Assembly (NCBI RefSeq): GCF_039534975.1
Contig: NZ_BAAAWH010000001.1
Span: 62,001 to 126,000 of the forward strand
Length of the DNA: 64,000 nucleotides
Source of the DNA: Microbacterium terregens
GTDB taxonomy: Bacteria; Actinomycetota; Actinomycetes; Actinomycetales; Microbacteriaceae
Reading direction: 5' to 3'
This document shows positions 1-7,957 of this stretch, in pieces. The notes under the pieces are model-generated. The model did no database searches. It had not been told where the DNA came from and worked only from the letters and a program-made list of their open reading frames with translations. Both the position numbers and the translations under genes were made by a program. Each line of letters starts with the position of its first letter. Position 1 is the first letter of the stretch.

Positions 1-618
1 GTCGACGGCGACGTCGGCGCGCACGACGTGGGTCGCCAGGCGGTTCTCGGGAACATGGTTGCCCCAGTACGGGATCTTGCCGGTGAGACCGGCCGCCCCG
101 GTCGAGGCCGAGCCTTCGCAGTTGGTCCGGGCGCCGAGCACCGAGTTGGCGTAGACGACGGCGGAGGACTCCATCCACGCCACATGCTCGTTGCGAACGG
201 GCAGGTTGCCGACCTGGTACGGGGTGCAGGTTGCGAGAATGTTGACGCCGCGCTCGCTGAAGTAGTTCTCGGCGCTGCCCTGCAGCTCGATGGACGTCGC
301 CGGGTACGCCGTGAGGCCCGCGGCGTCCTCGGAGAAGCCGTGCTGCAGCTGACATGTCGGCACCTTCATGCGCGGGATCTCGATTTCCCGGTCGCAGTCC
401 AGATTGATGACCGCGTACGCGCGGGCCCAGCCGCCCTCTCTCTCGAGTTTGGCCTTCGCCGGCGACGGCTGGGTCATCGTTCCCGCGACGTTGCGCGTGT
501 CCACGAGGCGCTCGGCGCCGAGGGCCTCGCCGTAGCGGATGAGCAGGTCCATCGCCGCGGCGACCGCTTCGCCCTCCGCGCCGTCGCGCATGATGCGTTC
601 CTCGTCAGTGAGTCTCAT
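1..618 (-). CDS. aconitase X (AcnX) large/catalytic subunit, 3' part cut by window edge
   Basis: The first 206 residues of an AcnX-family (DUF521) hydro-lyase are visible; the frame is open to base 1, so the C-terminal half lies outside. Recognisable family features are the start LTDEERIMRDG, the segment TCTPYQVGNLPVRNEHVAW, the block ESSAVVYANSVLGARTNCEG and the K-I-P-Y-WG-H segment. Known AcnX enzymes include cis-3-hydroxy-L-proline dehydratases and archaeal mevalonate 5-phosphate dehydratase, all Fe-S hydro-lyases, so a dehydratase role is expected but the substrate is unknown. The small swivelling subunit is not seen and could be downstream. It is the last visible gene of a leftward operon, 55 bp after the WTDGLPVVP gene. 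The ATG at 618 is preceded by GAGAGGAA. Confidence 0.8.
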   Translation of the reverse strand, partial: MRLTDEERIMRDGAEGEAVAAAMDLLIRYGEALGAERLVDTRNVAGTMTQPSPAKAKLEREGGWARAYAVINLDCDREIEIPRMKVPTCQLQHGFSEDAAGLTAYPATSIELQGSAENYFSERGVNILATCTPYQVGNLPVRNEHVAWMESSAVVYANSVLGARTNCEGSASTGAAGLTGKIPYWGNHVPENRLATHVVRADVAVD

Positions 619-673
619 CTGTTCCTCTCGCGGGCGGCGGAAACCCGCCGCCCGCCCTGTACTGCGGAGGGTG

Positions 674-1792
674 CTATGCGCCGATCTGGCTGTACGAGAA
701 CGGATTCTCGCGCGGCGGGTTGAGGGTGAAGATCTCCACGACCGCCGAGACACCCGCGTTGTTTGCGCCCGCGACCATGATCTGGATCGAGCTGCGGTGG
801 CTCAGCACGCGGACCACATCCGGCTCATCCGTCGTCGTGCTCGCGGTGTCGGGCATCGAGTCCGGGTGCTCCGACGACAGGCGCCAGCGGGTCTTGTGCG
901 AGAGTGCGTCCTTGCCGACGGCCACCAGCTCGGAGCGACGCCGCACGGCGTGCTCGAACACGTAGTCGCGCAGGTCGTCCTTGCTCCAGCCCGCCGACGC
1001 GAAGACCTGTGCGTGCTCCGGCACGATCACAAGGAGCGCGCTGGTGTACTCGTGGATCAGGGCGCCGGTGCGGCAGATGCTGTCGACGAAGTCGAGGGCG
1101 AGCTGCTCGGGCTCCATCGTGTGCCGCGCTTCGATGTGCATCACCGAGCGGATCACGTATGCCGTGACCACGCTGTCGGATGCGTCGAAGCCGTACTCCG
1201 TGTGCAGCGCAGGCCAGGGGCTCTCTTCCTCGTTCTCGGCGATGCACGCCGAGTACTTCGCCGGGGTGCCCTGCGTGGCCTGATCCAGCTTGTGCGGGTG
1301 CAGACCGAACACGTTGATGCAGCCGAGCCGGATCGCGCGACCGATGGTGGCATTCGCGCGGAAGCCGGAGCCGAAGATGTTGCCCTGGCTGTTCAGGTCG
1401 ATCTCGTTGCGGATGGGACCGTTCACCACGAGGAACGGGGCGGTGCCGGTGGTGCTCTGCCAGATGCCGCGAGCCGGGTGCGGTTCCTTGGCGATGGCCT
1501 CCCAGGCCGCCAGCACGACGGGGAAGTACTCGGGCAGGCATCCGGCCAGGGCCGCGTTGATCGCGGCGAGGCGGACCGTGAGGTGGCGGTTCAGGTGGGT
1601 GATCGTGAAGAGCACCTCTTCCGGATCGCGGTCGACGACCGCGAGGAACTGGTTCAGGTAGGACTCGGTCACCGGAACCACCGGCAGGCCGTCGGTCCAT
1701 TCCTTGGCCCAGTAGTACTCCATCGCCTCGCGGATCCGATCGGCGTCGACCTCGGGTGCCGCTACCTGATCCAGTGCTGTCGTGCTCATCAT
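674..1792 (-). CDS. UGSC-partner protein with WTDGLPVVP motif, function unknown
   Basis: A 372-residue protein with the N-terminal motif WTDGLPVVPVT near residue 32, the hallmark of the protein commonly encoded beside UGSC-family selenoproteins. Other conserved-looking segments are the run NGPIRNEIDLNSQGNIFGSG and GRAIRLGCINVFGLHP. No signal peptide or membrane segment is evident. The ATG at 1792 overlaps the UGSC stop as TGATG, which argues for translational coupling; an in-frame TTG at 1795 and ATG at 1789 are alternatives. The family has no established reaction that I can name. Operon position between UGSC and AcnX suggests the three act together, perhaps on one small-molecule substrate. 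Confidence 0.72.
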   Translation of the reverse strand: MMSTTALDQVAAPEVDADRIREAMEYYWAKEWTDGLPVVPVTESYLNQFLAVVDRDPEEVLFTITHLNRHLTVRLAAINAALAGCLPEYFPVVLAAWEAIAKEPHPARGIWQSTTGTAPFLVVNGPIRNEIDLNSQGNIFGSGFRANATIGRAIRLGCINVFGLHPHKLDQATQGTPAKYSACIAENEEESPWPALHTEYGFDASDSVVTAYVIRSVMHIEARHTMEPEQLALDFVDSICRTGALIHEYTSALLVIVPEHAQVFASAGWSKDDLRDYVFEHAVRRRSELVAVGKDALSHKTRWRLSSEHPDSMPDTASTTTDEPDVVRVLSHRSSIQIMVAGANNAGVSAVVEIFTLNPPRENPFSYSQIGA

Positions 1793-2331
1793 CAACCCTC
1801 AACTCCAAGAATGCGCAGCACGTCCGGCAGCGCGGTCAGCGCGCGTTCGCGCACCTCGTCGGCGGTCAAGCTCGCCATCGGGTGCTTGACCGCGTAGAAA
1901 TCGAATCCGGGGAACCCCTGCACCGCCGCCATCGCCGCACCGGACATCAGGAACGAGTCCGAGGTGATGCTGACGGTGGGCACGCCGGCGCGCTCCAGCA
2001 GGATGCCGTCGGCGACAGTCGCCGCGCTGCACGAGCCGCAGTCGCCCACGGCCGTGATGACCACGTCGCACTCGCCGGCGATCTGCTCGAGCAGCTCCTG
2101 GCTCAGCGGGGTGCCGAAGTAGTCCTTCGTGTACAGGCGTGACTCGCCGGCCTCGTGGTGGTCCTGCAGTTCCCGCGCGATCTCGTTCAACAACATCGTC
2201 GCGTTCGGCTTCGTGTTGTCGAGGAGACCGATCGTCAGTCCTCGCAGGCTCACCGGTCGGGGCGACAGCGTGCTGTTCTGCGCGCCGTCCTCCATCCCCG
2301 TCGGGTCGAGCAGCAGCTCCTGGGTTGCCAT
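1792..2331 (-). CDS. UGSC family (seleno)protein, cysteine form
   Basis: A 179-residue protein carrying GDCGSCSAATVADG, with CGSC at residues 98-101. This is the UGSC redox-like motif in which other members have selenocysteine (U) at the first position; here it is a normal Cys codon and no Sec decoding is needed. The N-terminal stretch GLTIGLLDNTKPNATMLL and the hydrophobic strand VVITAVGD resemble a Rossmann-like fold with the CxxC-type pair on a loop. The start is supported by AAAGAGGAG 8-16 bases upstream. It is the first gene of the operon to AcnX. The family function is unproven; a thiol redox or reductive-elimination role is only suggested by the motif. Confidence 0.8.
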   Translation of the reverse strand: MATQELLLDPTGMEDGAQNSTLSPRPVSLRGLTIGLLDNTKPNATMLLNEIARELQDHHEAGESRLYTKDYFGTPLSQELLEQIAGECDVVITAVGDCGSCSAATVADGILLERAGVPTVSITSDSFLMSGAAMAAVQGFPGFDFYAVKHPMASLTADEVRERALTALPDVLRILGVEG

Positions 2332-2494
2332 CGCGACACTCCTCTTTCATCGGTTCAACGTCGGATCAATATGGCACCCGGCCATGCGGCATCCCCACCC
2401 TCGCTTTCACTAAACGAAAAGACTCGTGCCGCAACCGGTGTCGACACGACAGGATTCGAAGTGTCGTCCCCCCAGAGATTCGAGGATCCACACC
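2332..2494. promoter_or_regulatory. divergent promoter region between UGSC operon and zinc ADH
   Basis: 163 bp separate the two divergent genes. It holds an inverted repeat ACGACA-N10-TGTCGT around 2447-2468 and an AT-richer patch near 2408-2420 (CTTTCACTAAACGAAAAG). A possible leftward -10 TATTGA lies near 2370. Assignment of a regulator is not possible from sequence. Confidence 0.4.
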
Positions 2495-3631
2495 GTGCCC
2501 ACAGCCCTCCCTGCAACGATGCGGGCCGCGATCCTCGTCGGAGACCAGCCGCACCTGGAGATCACCGAGATCGCCACACCGACTCCGCGCGCCGGCGAGG
2601 CGCTGCTGGAGGTCATCGCGTGCGGTGTGTGCCACACGGATCTGCACGTGCTCAAGGGCGAGGTCGCCTTCCCGCGTCCCGCGGTGCTCGGTCATGAGAT
2701 CAGCGGCCGGATCGTGGCGCTGGGCGCGGAGACCACCGACACGCGTGGTCTCGCGGTCGGCGATCTGGTCGCCGCGGGCTTCATCATGCCGTGCGAGAAC
2801 TGCGACCAGTGCCGTCGCGGACGCGACGACCTGTGCCTGGAATTCTTCGCCCAGAACCGGCTGCGGGGAACGCTCTACGACGGCGAGAGCCGGCTCGCGA
2901 TGCCGGACGGCTCGTTCCTGGCCATGTACTCGATGGGCGGCCTGGCCGAGTACGCGGTGGTGCCGCTGTCCGCGCTGACGGCGATCCCCGATGGCCTCGA
3001 CCCGGAATCCGCCTGCATCCTGGGCTGCTCCGGTCTCACCTCGTACGGCGCGGTCTTCCGGGCAGGCGAGGTGTCGCCGGGCGATTCGGTGGCCATCGTC
3101 GGCGTGGGCGGAATCGGGTCGAGCCTGATTCCGATGGCGCTGAGCGCGGGGGCCACCACGATCGTCGCGATCGACGTCGCCGATGCCAAGCTCGCCCGCG
3201 CTCGCGAGCTCGGCGCCACGCATGTCGTGAACGCGGCCGAGGTCGACCCCGTCGCCGCGGTGCGCGAGATGGTGGGCGGCGTGCGTGTGGCATTCGAGGC
3301 GCTCGGCCACCCCGCCACATTCCGGCAAGCGGTCGGCATGCTGGATGACGGGGGCCGCATGGTGGCCATCGGCATCGGAGCCGGAACGGCCGCCGCCGAG
3401 GTGGAGATCACGCCGCTGGTGCGGCGGGGGTATCACATCGTCGGGTCGTTCGGCGGGCGCACCCGCACCGATCTGCCCGAGGTCGCCGCGCTGGCCGCGT
3501 CCGGGGGCTTCGATGTCGGCGCGCTCGTGACGCGACGCTACGACCTGGCCGAGGCCGATGCCGCCTATCAGGCGCTCTCCCGGGGAGAGATCACCGGCCG
3601 TGCGATCATCACGATGGGCGCGCGCAACTGA
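2495..3631 (+). CDS. zinc-dependent medium-chain alcohol dehydrogenase
   Basis: A 378-residue MDR-family dehydrogenase. Catalytic zinc ligands are visible as Cys46 in CGVCHTD and His67-Glu68 in GHE; the structural zinc site is complete (Cys100, 103, 106 and 114). The Rossmann motif GVGGIGSS precedes AIDVADAK, where the Asp after the second strand indicates NAD(H) rather than NADP(H). I chose the GTG at 2495 because GAGGA lies 8 bases before it; an in-frame ATG at 2519 would shorten the protein by 8 residues. Divergent from the UGSC/AcnX operon and upstream of the acyl-CoA genes, so a role in oxidising an alcohol intermediate of this locus is plausible. Substrate unknown. Confidence 0.85.
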   Translation: MPTALPATMRAAILVGDQPHLEITEIATPTPRAGEALLEVIACGVCHTDLHVLKGEVAFPRPAVLGHEISGRIVALGAETTDTRGLAVGDLVAAGFIMPCENCDQCRRGRDDLCLEFFAQNRLRGTLYDGESRLAMPDGSFLAMYSMGGLAEYAVVPLSALTAIPDGLDPESACILGCSGLTSYGAVFRAGEVSPGDSVAIVGVGGIGSSLIPMALSAGATTIVAIDVADAKLARARELGATHVVNAAEVDPVAAVREMVGGVRVAFEALGHPATFRQAVGMLDDGGRMVAIGIGAGTAAAEVEITPLVRRGYHIVGSFGGRTRTDLPEVAALAASGGFDVGALVTRRYDLAEADAAYQALSRGEITGRAIITMGARN

Positions 3632-3675
3632 GAACGCGGCATCCCGCCCGCATCTCACGAGTCTCGTAAATATTC

Positions 3676-3688
3676 TCAGGTAACCTGA
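3676..3688. promoter_or_regulatory. 13-bp palindrome, candidate operator upstream of maoC-like gene
   Basis: TCAGGTAACCTGA is a 6+1+6 perfect inverted repeat 49 bp before the MaoC start. A second dyad, ACGAGTCTCGT, sits at 3658-3668, and a possible -10 TATTCT at 3671-3676 abuts the palindrome. TetR-type repressors often use such sites, but no regulator gene is adjacent. Confidence 0.45.
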
Positions 3689-3736
3689 CATTCACTTATC
3701 CCAGATCATCCAGCAGGACGCACCAAAGGAGTCGGC

Positions 3737-4201
3737 ATGACGGAATCACCCCACGTGTTCGTGACGATCGACGAGGTCGGCGGCATCGTCGGCGCGACGT
3801 TCGGACCTTCGACGTGGCGGGAGATCCCGCAAGAGGACATCGACGTCTACGCGCAGCTCTCCGGCGACGACAACCCGATCCACGTCGATGCCGAGGCCGC
3901 GGCGAAGTCTCCGTACGGTGGGCGCATCGCGCACGGCATGCTCACGCTGAGCATGGTGGTGCCGCACCTGCGCGAGATCTACCGGGTGAGTGGCACCTCC
4001 ACCGGAATCGTGTACGGCTTCAACAAGATCCGCTTCCCGAATGCCGTGCCCACCGGCGCCCGCATCCGCGTGCGAGGAGAGGTCGCGAACGTGACCGAGA
4101 TCTCCGGTGGCTGGCAGGTGGAGCTGGCCCTGACCTTCGAGGTCGAGGGCGCGACCAAGCCCGCCGTCTACGCGGAGCTCATCCTGAGGCACTACCGATG
4201 A
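3737..4201 (+). CDS. MaoC-like hot-dog dehydratase/enoyl-CoA hydratase
   Basis: A 154-residue single hot-dog domain. The hydratase signature is present: the dyad in SGDDNPIHVD (Asp44, His49) followed by GGRIAHGML. It should hydrate an enoyl-CoA or dehydrate a 3-hydroxyacyl-CoA in the cytoplasm. The ATG has AAAGGAG 6 bases upstream. The stop overlaps the next start as ATGA, opening a four-gene coupled operon (MaoC, SDR, acyl-CoA ligase, acyl-CoA dehydrogenase). The length is typical for single-domain MaoC proteins; the chain-length preference cannot be read from sequence. Confidence 0.86.
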   Translation: MTESPHVFVTIDEVGGIVGATFGPSTWREIPQEDIDVYAQLSGDDNPIHVDAEAAAKSPYGGRIAHGMLTLSMVVPHLREIYRVSGTSTGIVYGFNKIRFPNAVPTGARIRVRGEVANVTEISGGWQVELALTFEVEGATKPAVYAELILRHYR

Positions 4202-5115
4202 GCGCCATCAGGCTCGACGGCCAGTCGGCGATCGTCACCGGCGCAGGACGCAGCCTCGGCCGCGCCTACGCCATCGCCCTCGCCGACGCGGGGGCGAGTG
4301 TCATCGTGAACGACGTCGATGCACCCAGCGCGGCGGAGACCGTCGCCGAGATCGCTTCCCGCGGCGGCCGCGCCTTCGCCTCGATCGGCGCGGTCGGTCC
4401 GGCCGAGACGGCGGAGCAGCTCGTGGCGGATGCCGTCGACCAGTTCGGACGGGTCGATGTCCTCGTCGCAAACGCCGGGGTGCTCCGTGACCGGGTGCTG
4501 TGGAAGATGTCCGACGACGAGTTCGACGCTGTCGTCTCCAGCCACCTCCGTGGGACCTTCACCTGCGGCCGCGCTGTCGCCACGCGTCTTCGGGAACAGG
4601 GCGAGGGCGGGCGCCTGATCCTCGTCGGATCGCCGGCGGGGCAGTTCGGCAGCTTCGGCCAGACCAACTACGCCGCCGTGAAGGCGGGCATCGTCGCCAT
4701 GGCGCGCACCTGGTCGCTCGAGCTGGCCCGTGCCGGCATCACCGCCAACGCGGTGATCCCGACGGCCCTCTCCCCGATGACGGCCACGATCCCCGCCTAC
4801 ACCGAGCTGTACGAGCGCTACATGGCCGGAGAGCCGATCCCGCAGAAGTTCCGCCACGACAACGCCCTCGGCACCCCCGAGGACGTCGCCCCGCTGATCG
4901 TCTGGCTGGCCTCGGCCGCATCCGGTGATGTCACCGGCCAGGCGATCGGCATCGGCGGCGACAAGCTCACTCTCTACTCGCATCCCGCGGAGCAGGATGC
5001 CGAGTATGCGGACGGCGGGTGGAGCGCCGACACGATCGACACCGCATGGCGCGCTCGGTTCGCCGCCCAGGCACCCCGTTCAGGACCACCCGTTCGCGAT
5101 GGAGGCGACAAGTGA
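4198..5115 (+). CDS. SDR family oxidoreductase (3-hydroxyacyl-CoA dehydrogenase-like)
   Basis: A 305-residue short-chain dehydrogenase. TGAGRSLG at residues 14-21 is the nucleotide-binding glycine motif; VANAG and the YAAVK catalytic Tyr-Lys pair follow, with Ser in LVGSPAG. The C-terminus is about 50 residues longer than a minimal SDR, resembling peroxisomal multifunctional type-2 SDR domains that pair with MaoC hydratases. ATG at 4198 overlaps the MaoC stop. Together with MaoC, ligase and acyl-CoA dehydrogenase it makes a near-complete beta-oxidation set lacking only a thiolase. Substrate unknown. Confidence 0.85.
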   Translation: MSAIRLDGQSAIVTGAGRSLGRAYAIALADAGASVIVNDVDAPSAAETVAEIASRGGRAFASIGAVGPAETAEQLVADAVDQFGRVDVLVANAGVLRDRVLWKMSDDEFDAVVSSHLRGTFTCGRAVATRLREQGEGGRLILVGSPAGQFGSFGQTNYAAVKAGIVAMARTWSLELARAGITANAVIPTALSPMTATIPAYTELYERYMAGEPIPQKFRHDNALGTPEDVAPLIVWLASAASGDVTGQAIGIGGDKLTLYSHPAEQDAEYADGGWSADTIDTAWRARFAAQAPRSGPPVRDGGDK

Positions 5116-6758
5116 CCGCACCCCACTACAGCGATCTCTGGCAGGGGATCGCCCAGGCCGACCCGGAACGCATCGCCATCATCACCCGCCAGGAGCAGGT
5201 GACGTGGGGCCGCCTCGCAGCCGAGGCGGGCGCGCTGGCGCGTCACCTCTCCGCGCGCGGCCTCTCGGTCGGCGACGCGGCCGGCATGCTCCTCTACAAC
5301 CGTCCCGAGTACCTCAGCTTCACGTGGGCGTGCCTGGCGATCGGCGTCGCCCCCGTGGCGATCAACTACCGCTACCGCGCCGGCGAGGTGCGGGATCTCG
5401 TCCTGGATTCCGACCTGCGCGTCCTGCTGGTCCCGACCTCGCTCGCGGACCTCGCCCGCGAGGCCGTGGCAGGCATCGAGCCGGCGGTCGAGCTCATCGC
5501 CGTCGATGACAGCGCTCTGCACGGCGGCGGCCCGATCGCCGGCGCGACCCGCTACGAAGACATCGTCGCCGCGGGGGGCACACTCCCCCCGCAGGCTCCG
5601 CGCGGAGCCGAGCTGCGCCTCTACACCGGAGGCACGACGGGCATGCCGAAGGCCGTGGTGTGGGATCTGGACACCCTCCTGGTGGCGCGACAGCAGTCGA
5701 CGTGGGGTCTGATCGGGGTGACTCCGCCCACCGATCTCGACGAGGCGATCCAGATCGCCGTCGACCCGGCGACGCCACGCGTGGTCACGCTGCCCCTCAC
5801 TCCGCTGCTGCACGGCACGGCGCAGTCCACGACCATGGGCACACTCGCACTCGGCGGCACGGTGGTGCTGCACGCCGCACCGCGGATGGACATCGAAGAG
5901 GCGCTGCGGCTGACGATCTATTACGACGTCACGCGGCTGATCGTCGCCGGCGATGCCCTGGCGCTCCCCTTCGTCGAGGCTGCGGAGCGACTCGAGGTCG
6001 CCCTCTCCGGCGTCAACTCCATCGTGAGCTCGGGCATGCGCTTCAGCGACGACGTCAAGCGACGCCTGCACGCGCTCGGCGACATCGCCATCGTCGACAT
6101 GCTCGCCTCGAGCGAGGGCGGGCCCTACGCGTTCGGCATCACCCGCAACGCGGACGACCTGCCGGCGAAGCTCATGATCACCCCCGGCACGGTGCTGCTG
6201 GACGAGGATCTGAATGAGATCCAGGCGGATGCCGGCGCCCTCGGCATCCTCGCCTTCCGAGGCATCCTGCCCAAGGGCTACTACCAGGATCCCGAGAAGA
6301 CCGAGAAGACCTTCCCGACCATCCGCGGGCATCGCTACGTCATGCCGGGTGACTGGGCACGCGCGCGCGGCGACGGGTCGGTGGACCTGCTCGGCCGGCT
6401 CGCCGCCGTCGTCAACACCGGCGGCGAGAAGGTGTTCCCCGCCGAGGTCGAGGACGCACTCCTGGAGCACGAGGGCGTCGACGACGTCATCGTGTTCGGG
6501 ATGCCGGATCGCCGGTTCGGCGAGGTCGTCAGCGCCATGGTCGCCCCGATGCCCGGCTCACGCATCGACGTGCCCGAGCTGCTCGCGTTCCTGGATCAGC
6601 GACTGGCCGGTTACAAGAAGCCTCGCCACGTCTTCGTCCGCGAGTCGCTGGAGCGCTCCTCGACGGGCAAGGTGGAGCTGGCCCGGGTCAAGCAGGACGC
6701 CGCCCGCGAGCTGGCGGAACGGGCGGAGCCGGCCGAGCATGCGGAGGTCGTGAAGTGA
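5112..6758 (+). CDS. acyl-CoA synthetase (AMP-forming, FadD-like)
   Basis: A 548-residue class I adenylate-forming enzyme. Seen in order: P-loop YTGGTTGMPK (171-180), the region MLASSEGG, GDWAR, the hinge NTGGEKVFPAEVE and the C-terminal catalytic lysine motif SSTGKVELARVK. It should activate a carboxylic acid to its CoA thioester with ATP. The GTG at 5112 is chosen because GGAGG lies 6 bases upstream and it overlaps the SDR stop (GTGA); an in-frame upstream ATG at 5019 lies inside the SDR gene. Its presence says the substrate enters as a free acid, perhaps through the nearby ABC importer. Confidence 0.88.
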   Translation: MTAPHYSDLWQGIAQADPERIAIITRQEQVTWGRLAAEAGALARHLSARGLSVGDAAGMLLYNRPEYLSFTWACLAIGVAPVAINYRYRAGEVRDLVLDSDLRVLLVPTSLADLAREAVAGIEPAVELIAVDDSALHGGGPIAGATRYEDIVAAGGTLPPQAPRGAELRLYTGGTTGMPKAVVWDLDTLLVARQQSTWGLIGVTPPTDLDEAIQIAVDPATPRVVTLPLTPLLHGTAQSTTMGTLALGGTVVLHAAPRMDIEEALRLTIYYDVTRLIVAGDALALPFVEAAERLEVALSGVNSIVSSGMRFSDDVKRRLHALGDIAIVDMLASSEGGPYAFGITRNADDLPAKLMITPGTVLLDEDLNEIQADAGALGILAFRGILPKGYYQDPEKTEKTFPTIRGHRYVMPGDWARARGDGSVDLLGRLAAVVNTGGEKVFPAEVEDALLEHEGVDDVIVFGMPDRRFGEVVSAMVAPMPGSRIDVPELLAFLDQRLAGYKKPRHVFVRESLERSSTGKVELARVKQDAARELAERAEPAEHAEVVK

Positions 6759-7933
6759 CCGCCGCGCCGCCCACGGACCTGTTCGGCTACAGCGAGCTGC
6801 TGTCCGAACTCGAGCTGGCCAAACTGCAGTCGCTGCGGGACCTGCTCGAGGAACAGGCCCGGCCGCACCTGGCCGACTGGTGGGAGCGGGCCGAGTCCCC
6901 CGTGCATCTGCGCGCAGAGCTCGCGGCGCTGCGCTTGGAGGACGATCCGGGTCTGCTCGACGACGACGGCCGGCTGAGCCCGTTCTACGTCGGCTTCCGT
7001 CACTTCGAGCTGGCCCGCTTCGACATGTCCATCGGCACCCTCTACGGGGGCCAGGTCAGCATGTTCCGCACCGTCGTGCGCGAGGGCGGTTCGCCCGAGC
7101 AGGTGGCCCGGCTGGACCCGCTGATCCCGTCGTTCGAAGTGACCGGGTGCTTCGCCCTCACCGAGCCGCTGCACGGGTCGGACGTGGCCGGAGGCATGGA
7201 GACGACGGCGACACGCGAAGGCGATACCTGGCGCATCAGCGGCCATAAGCGCTGGATCGGCAACGCCGCACAGTCCGACATCATCGTCGTCGTCGCGCGG
7301 GATGCCGCTGACGGACGCACGAAGGCGTTCCTGGTCCCCCGGAACTCGCCGGGTCTGAGCCTGACAGACATCACCGGCAAGATCAGTCTGCGGATGGTGC
7401 GCAACGCGGACATCGTCCTCGACGACGTGCGCGTGGACGAATCAGAGCGGCTGCAGCGGATCGATTCGTTCCGTGACCTTTCCGCCATCCTCGCCAAGCT
7501 GCGCTACGCCGTCGGCTGGAACGCCGCGGGCCTTCAGGCCGGTGCCTACGAGGCGGCGTTGGCGTACGCGCTGCGACGCGAGCAGTTCGGGCGTCCGATC
7601 GCCGGGTTCCAGCTGATCCAGGAGAAGCTGACCCGCATGCTGGGCAACGCCACGGCGACGCTCGCGATGACGGTGCGTTTGACCGAGCTGCATCGACGAG
7701 GCGCCATGGCCGATGAGCACGCCGCGCTCGCCAAGACGTGGTCGGCGGATCGAGCGCGCGAGACGGTAGCCCTCGCGCGGGAGATCTGCGGCGCCGAGGG
7801 GATCCGCGTCGAGAACGACGTGGCGCGGTTCTTCGCAGACGCCGAGGCGCTGTACACGTTCGAGGGCACGCACGAGGTGAACTCGCTGATCGTAGGCAAG
7901 GCCATCACAGGGCTGAGCGCCTTCACGCGCTGA
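6755..7933 (+). CDS. acyl-CoA dehydrogenase family protein
   Basis: A 392-residue flavoprotein. CFALTEPLHGSDVAGG is the FAD/substrate-binding signature, and YTFEGTHEVNSLIVG near the C-terminus carries the Glu expected to be catalytic in glutaryl-CoA dehydrogenase-like members. It likely oxidises an acyl-CoA to the enoyl-CoA, passing electrons to ETF (etfAB are at 34-36 kb). The GTG start at 6755 overlaps the ligase stop (GTGA) and follows GGAGG by 7 bases. It ends the coupled operon and converges on the NDMA-type alcohol dehydrogenase 24 bp away. Confidence 0.87.
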   Translation: MTAAPPTDLFGYSELLSELELAKLQSLRDLLEEQARPHLADWWERAESPVHLRAELAALRLEDDPGLLDDDGRLSPFYVGFRHFELARFDMSIGTLYGGQVSMFRTVVREGGSPEQVARLDPLIPSFEVTGCFALTEPLHGSDVAGGMETTATREGDTWRISGHKRWIGNAAQSDIIVVVARDAADGRTKAFLVPRNSPGLSLTDITGKISLRMVRNADIVLDDVRVDESERLQRIDSFRDLSAILAKLRYAVGWNAAGLQAGAYEAALAYALRREQFGRPIAGFQLIQEKLTRMLGNATATLAMTVRLTELHRRGAMADEHAALAKTWSADRARETVALAREICGAEGIRVENDVARFFADAEALYTFEGTHEVNSLIVGKAITGLSAFTR

Positions 7934-7957
7934 CGCTCAGCCCGGTGCCGACGCGGG

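Noticed and set aside
1792..2331. Selenocysteine at the UGSC motif
   Set aside because: The first residue of the motif is encoded by a Cys codon and no in-frame TGA or SECIS-like hairpin is needed.
2366..3691. 441-residue minus-strand open frame
   Set aside because: Antisense of the zinc alcohol dehydrogenase, which has all zinc ligands and a good start.
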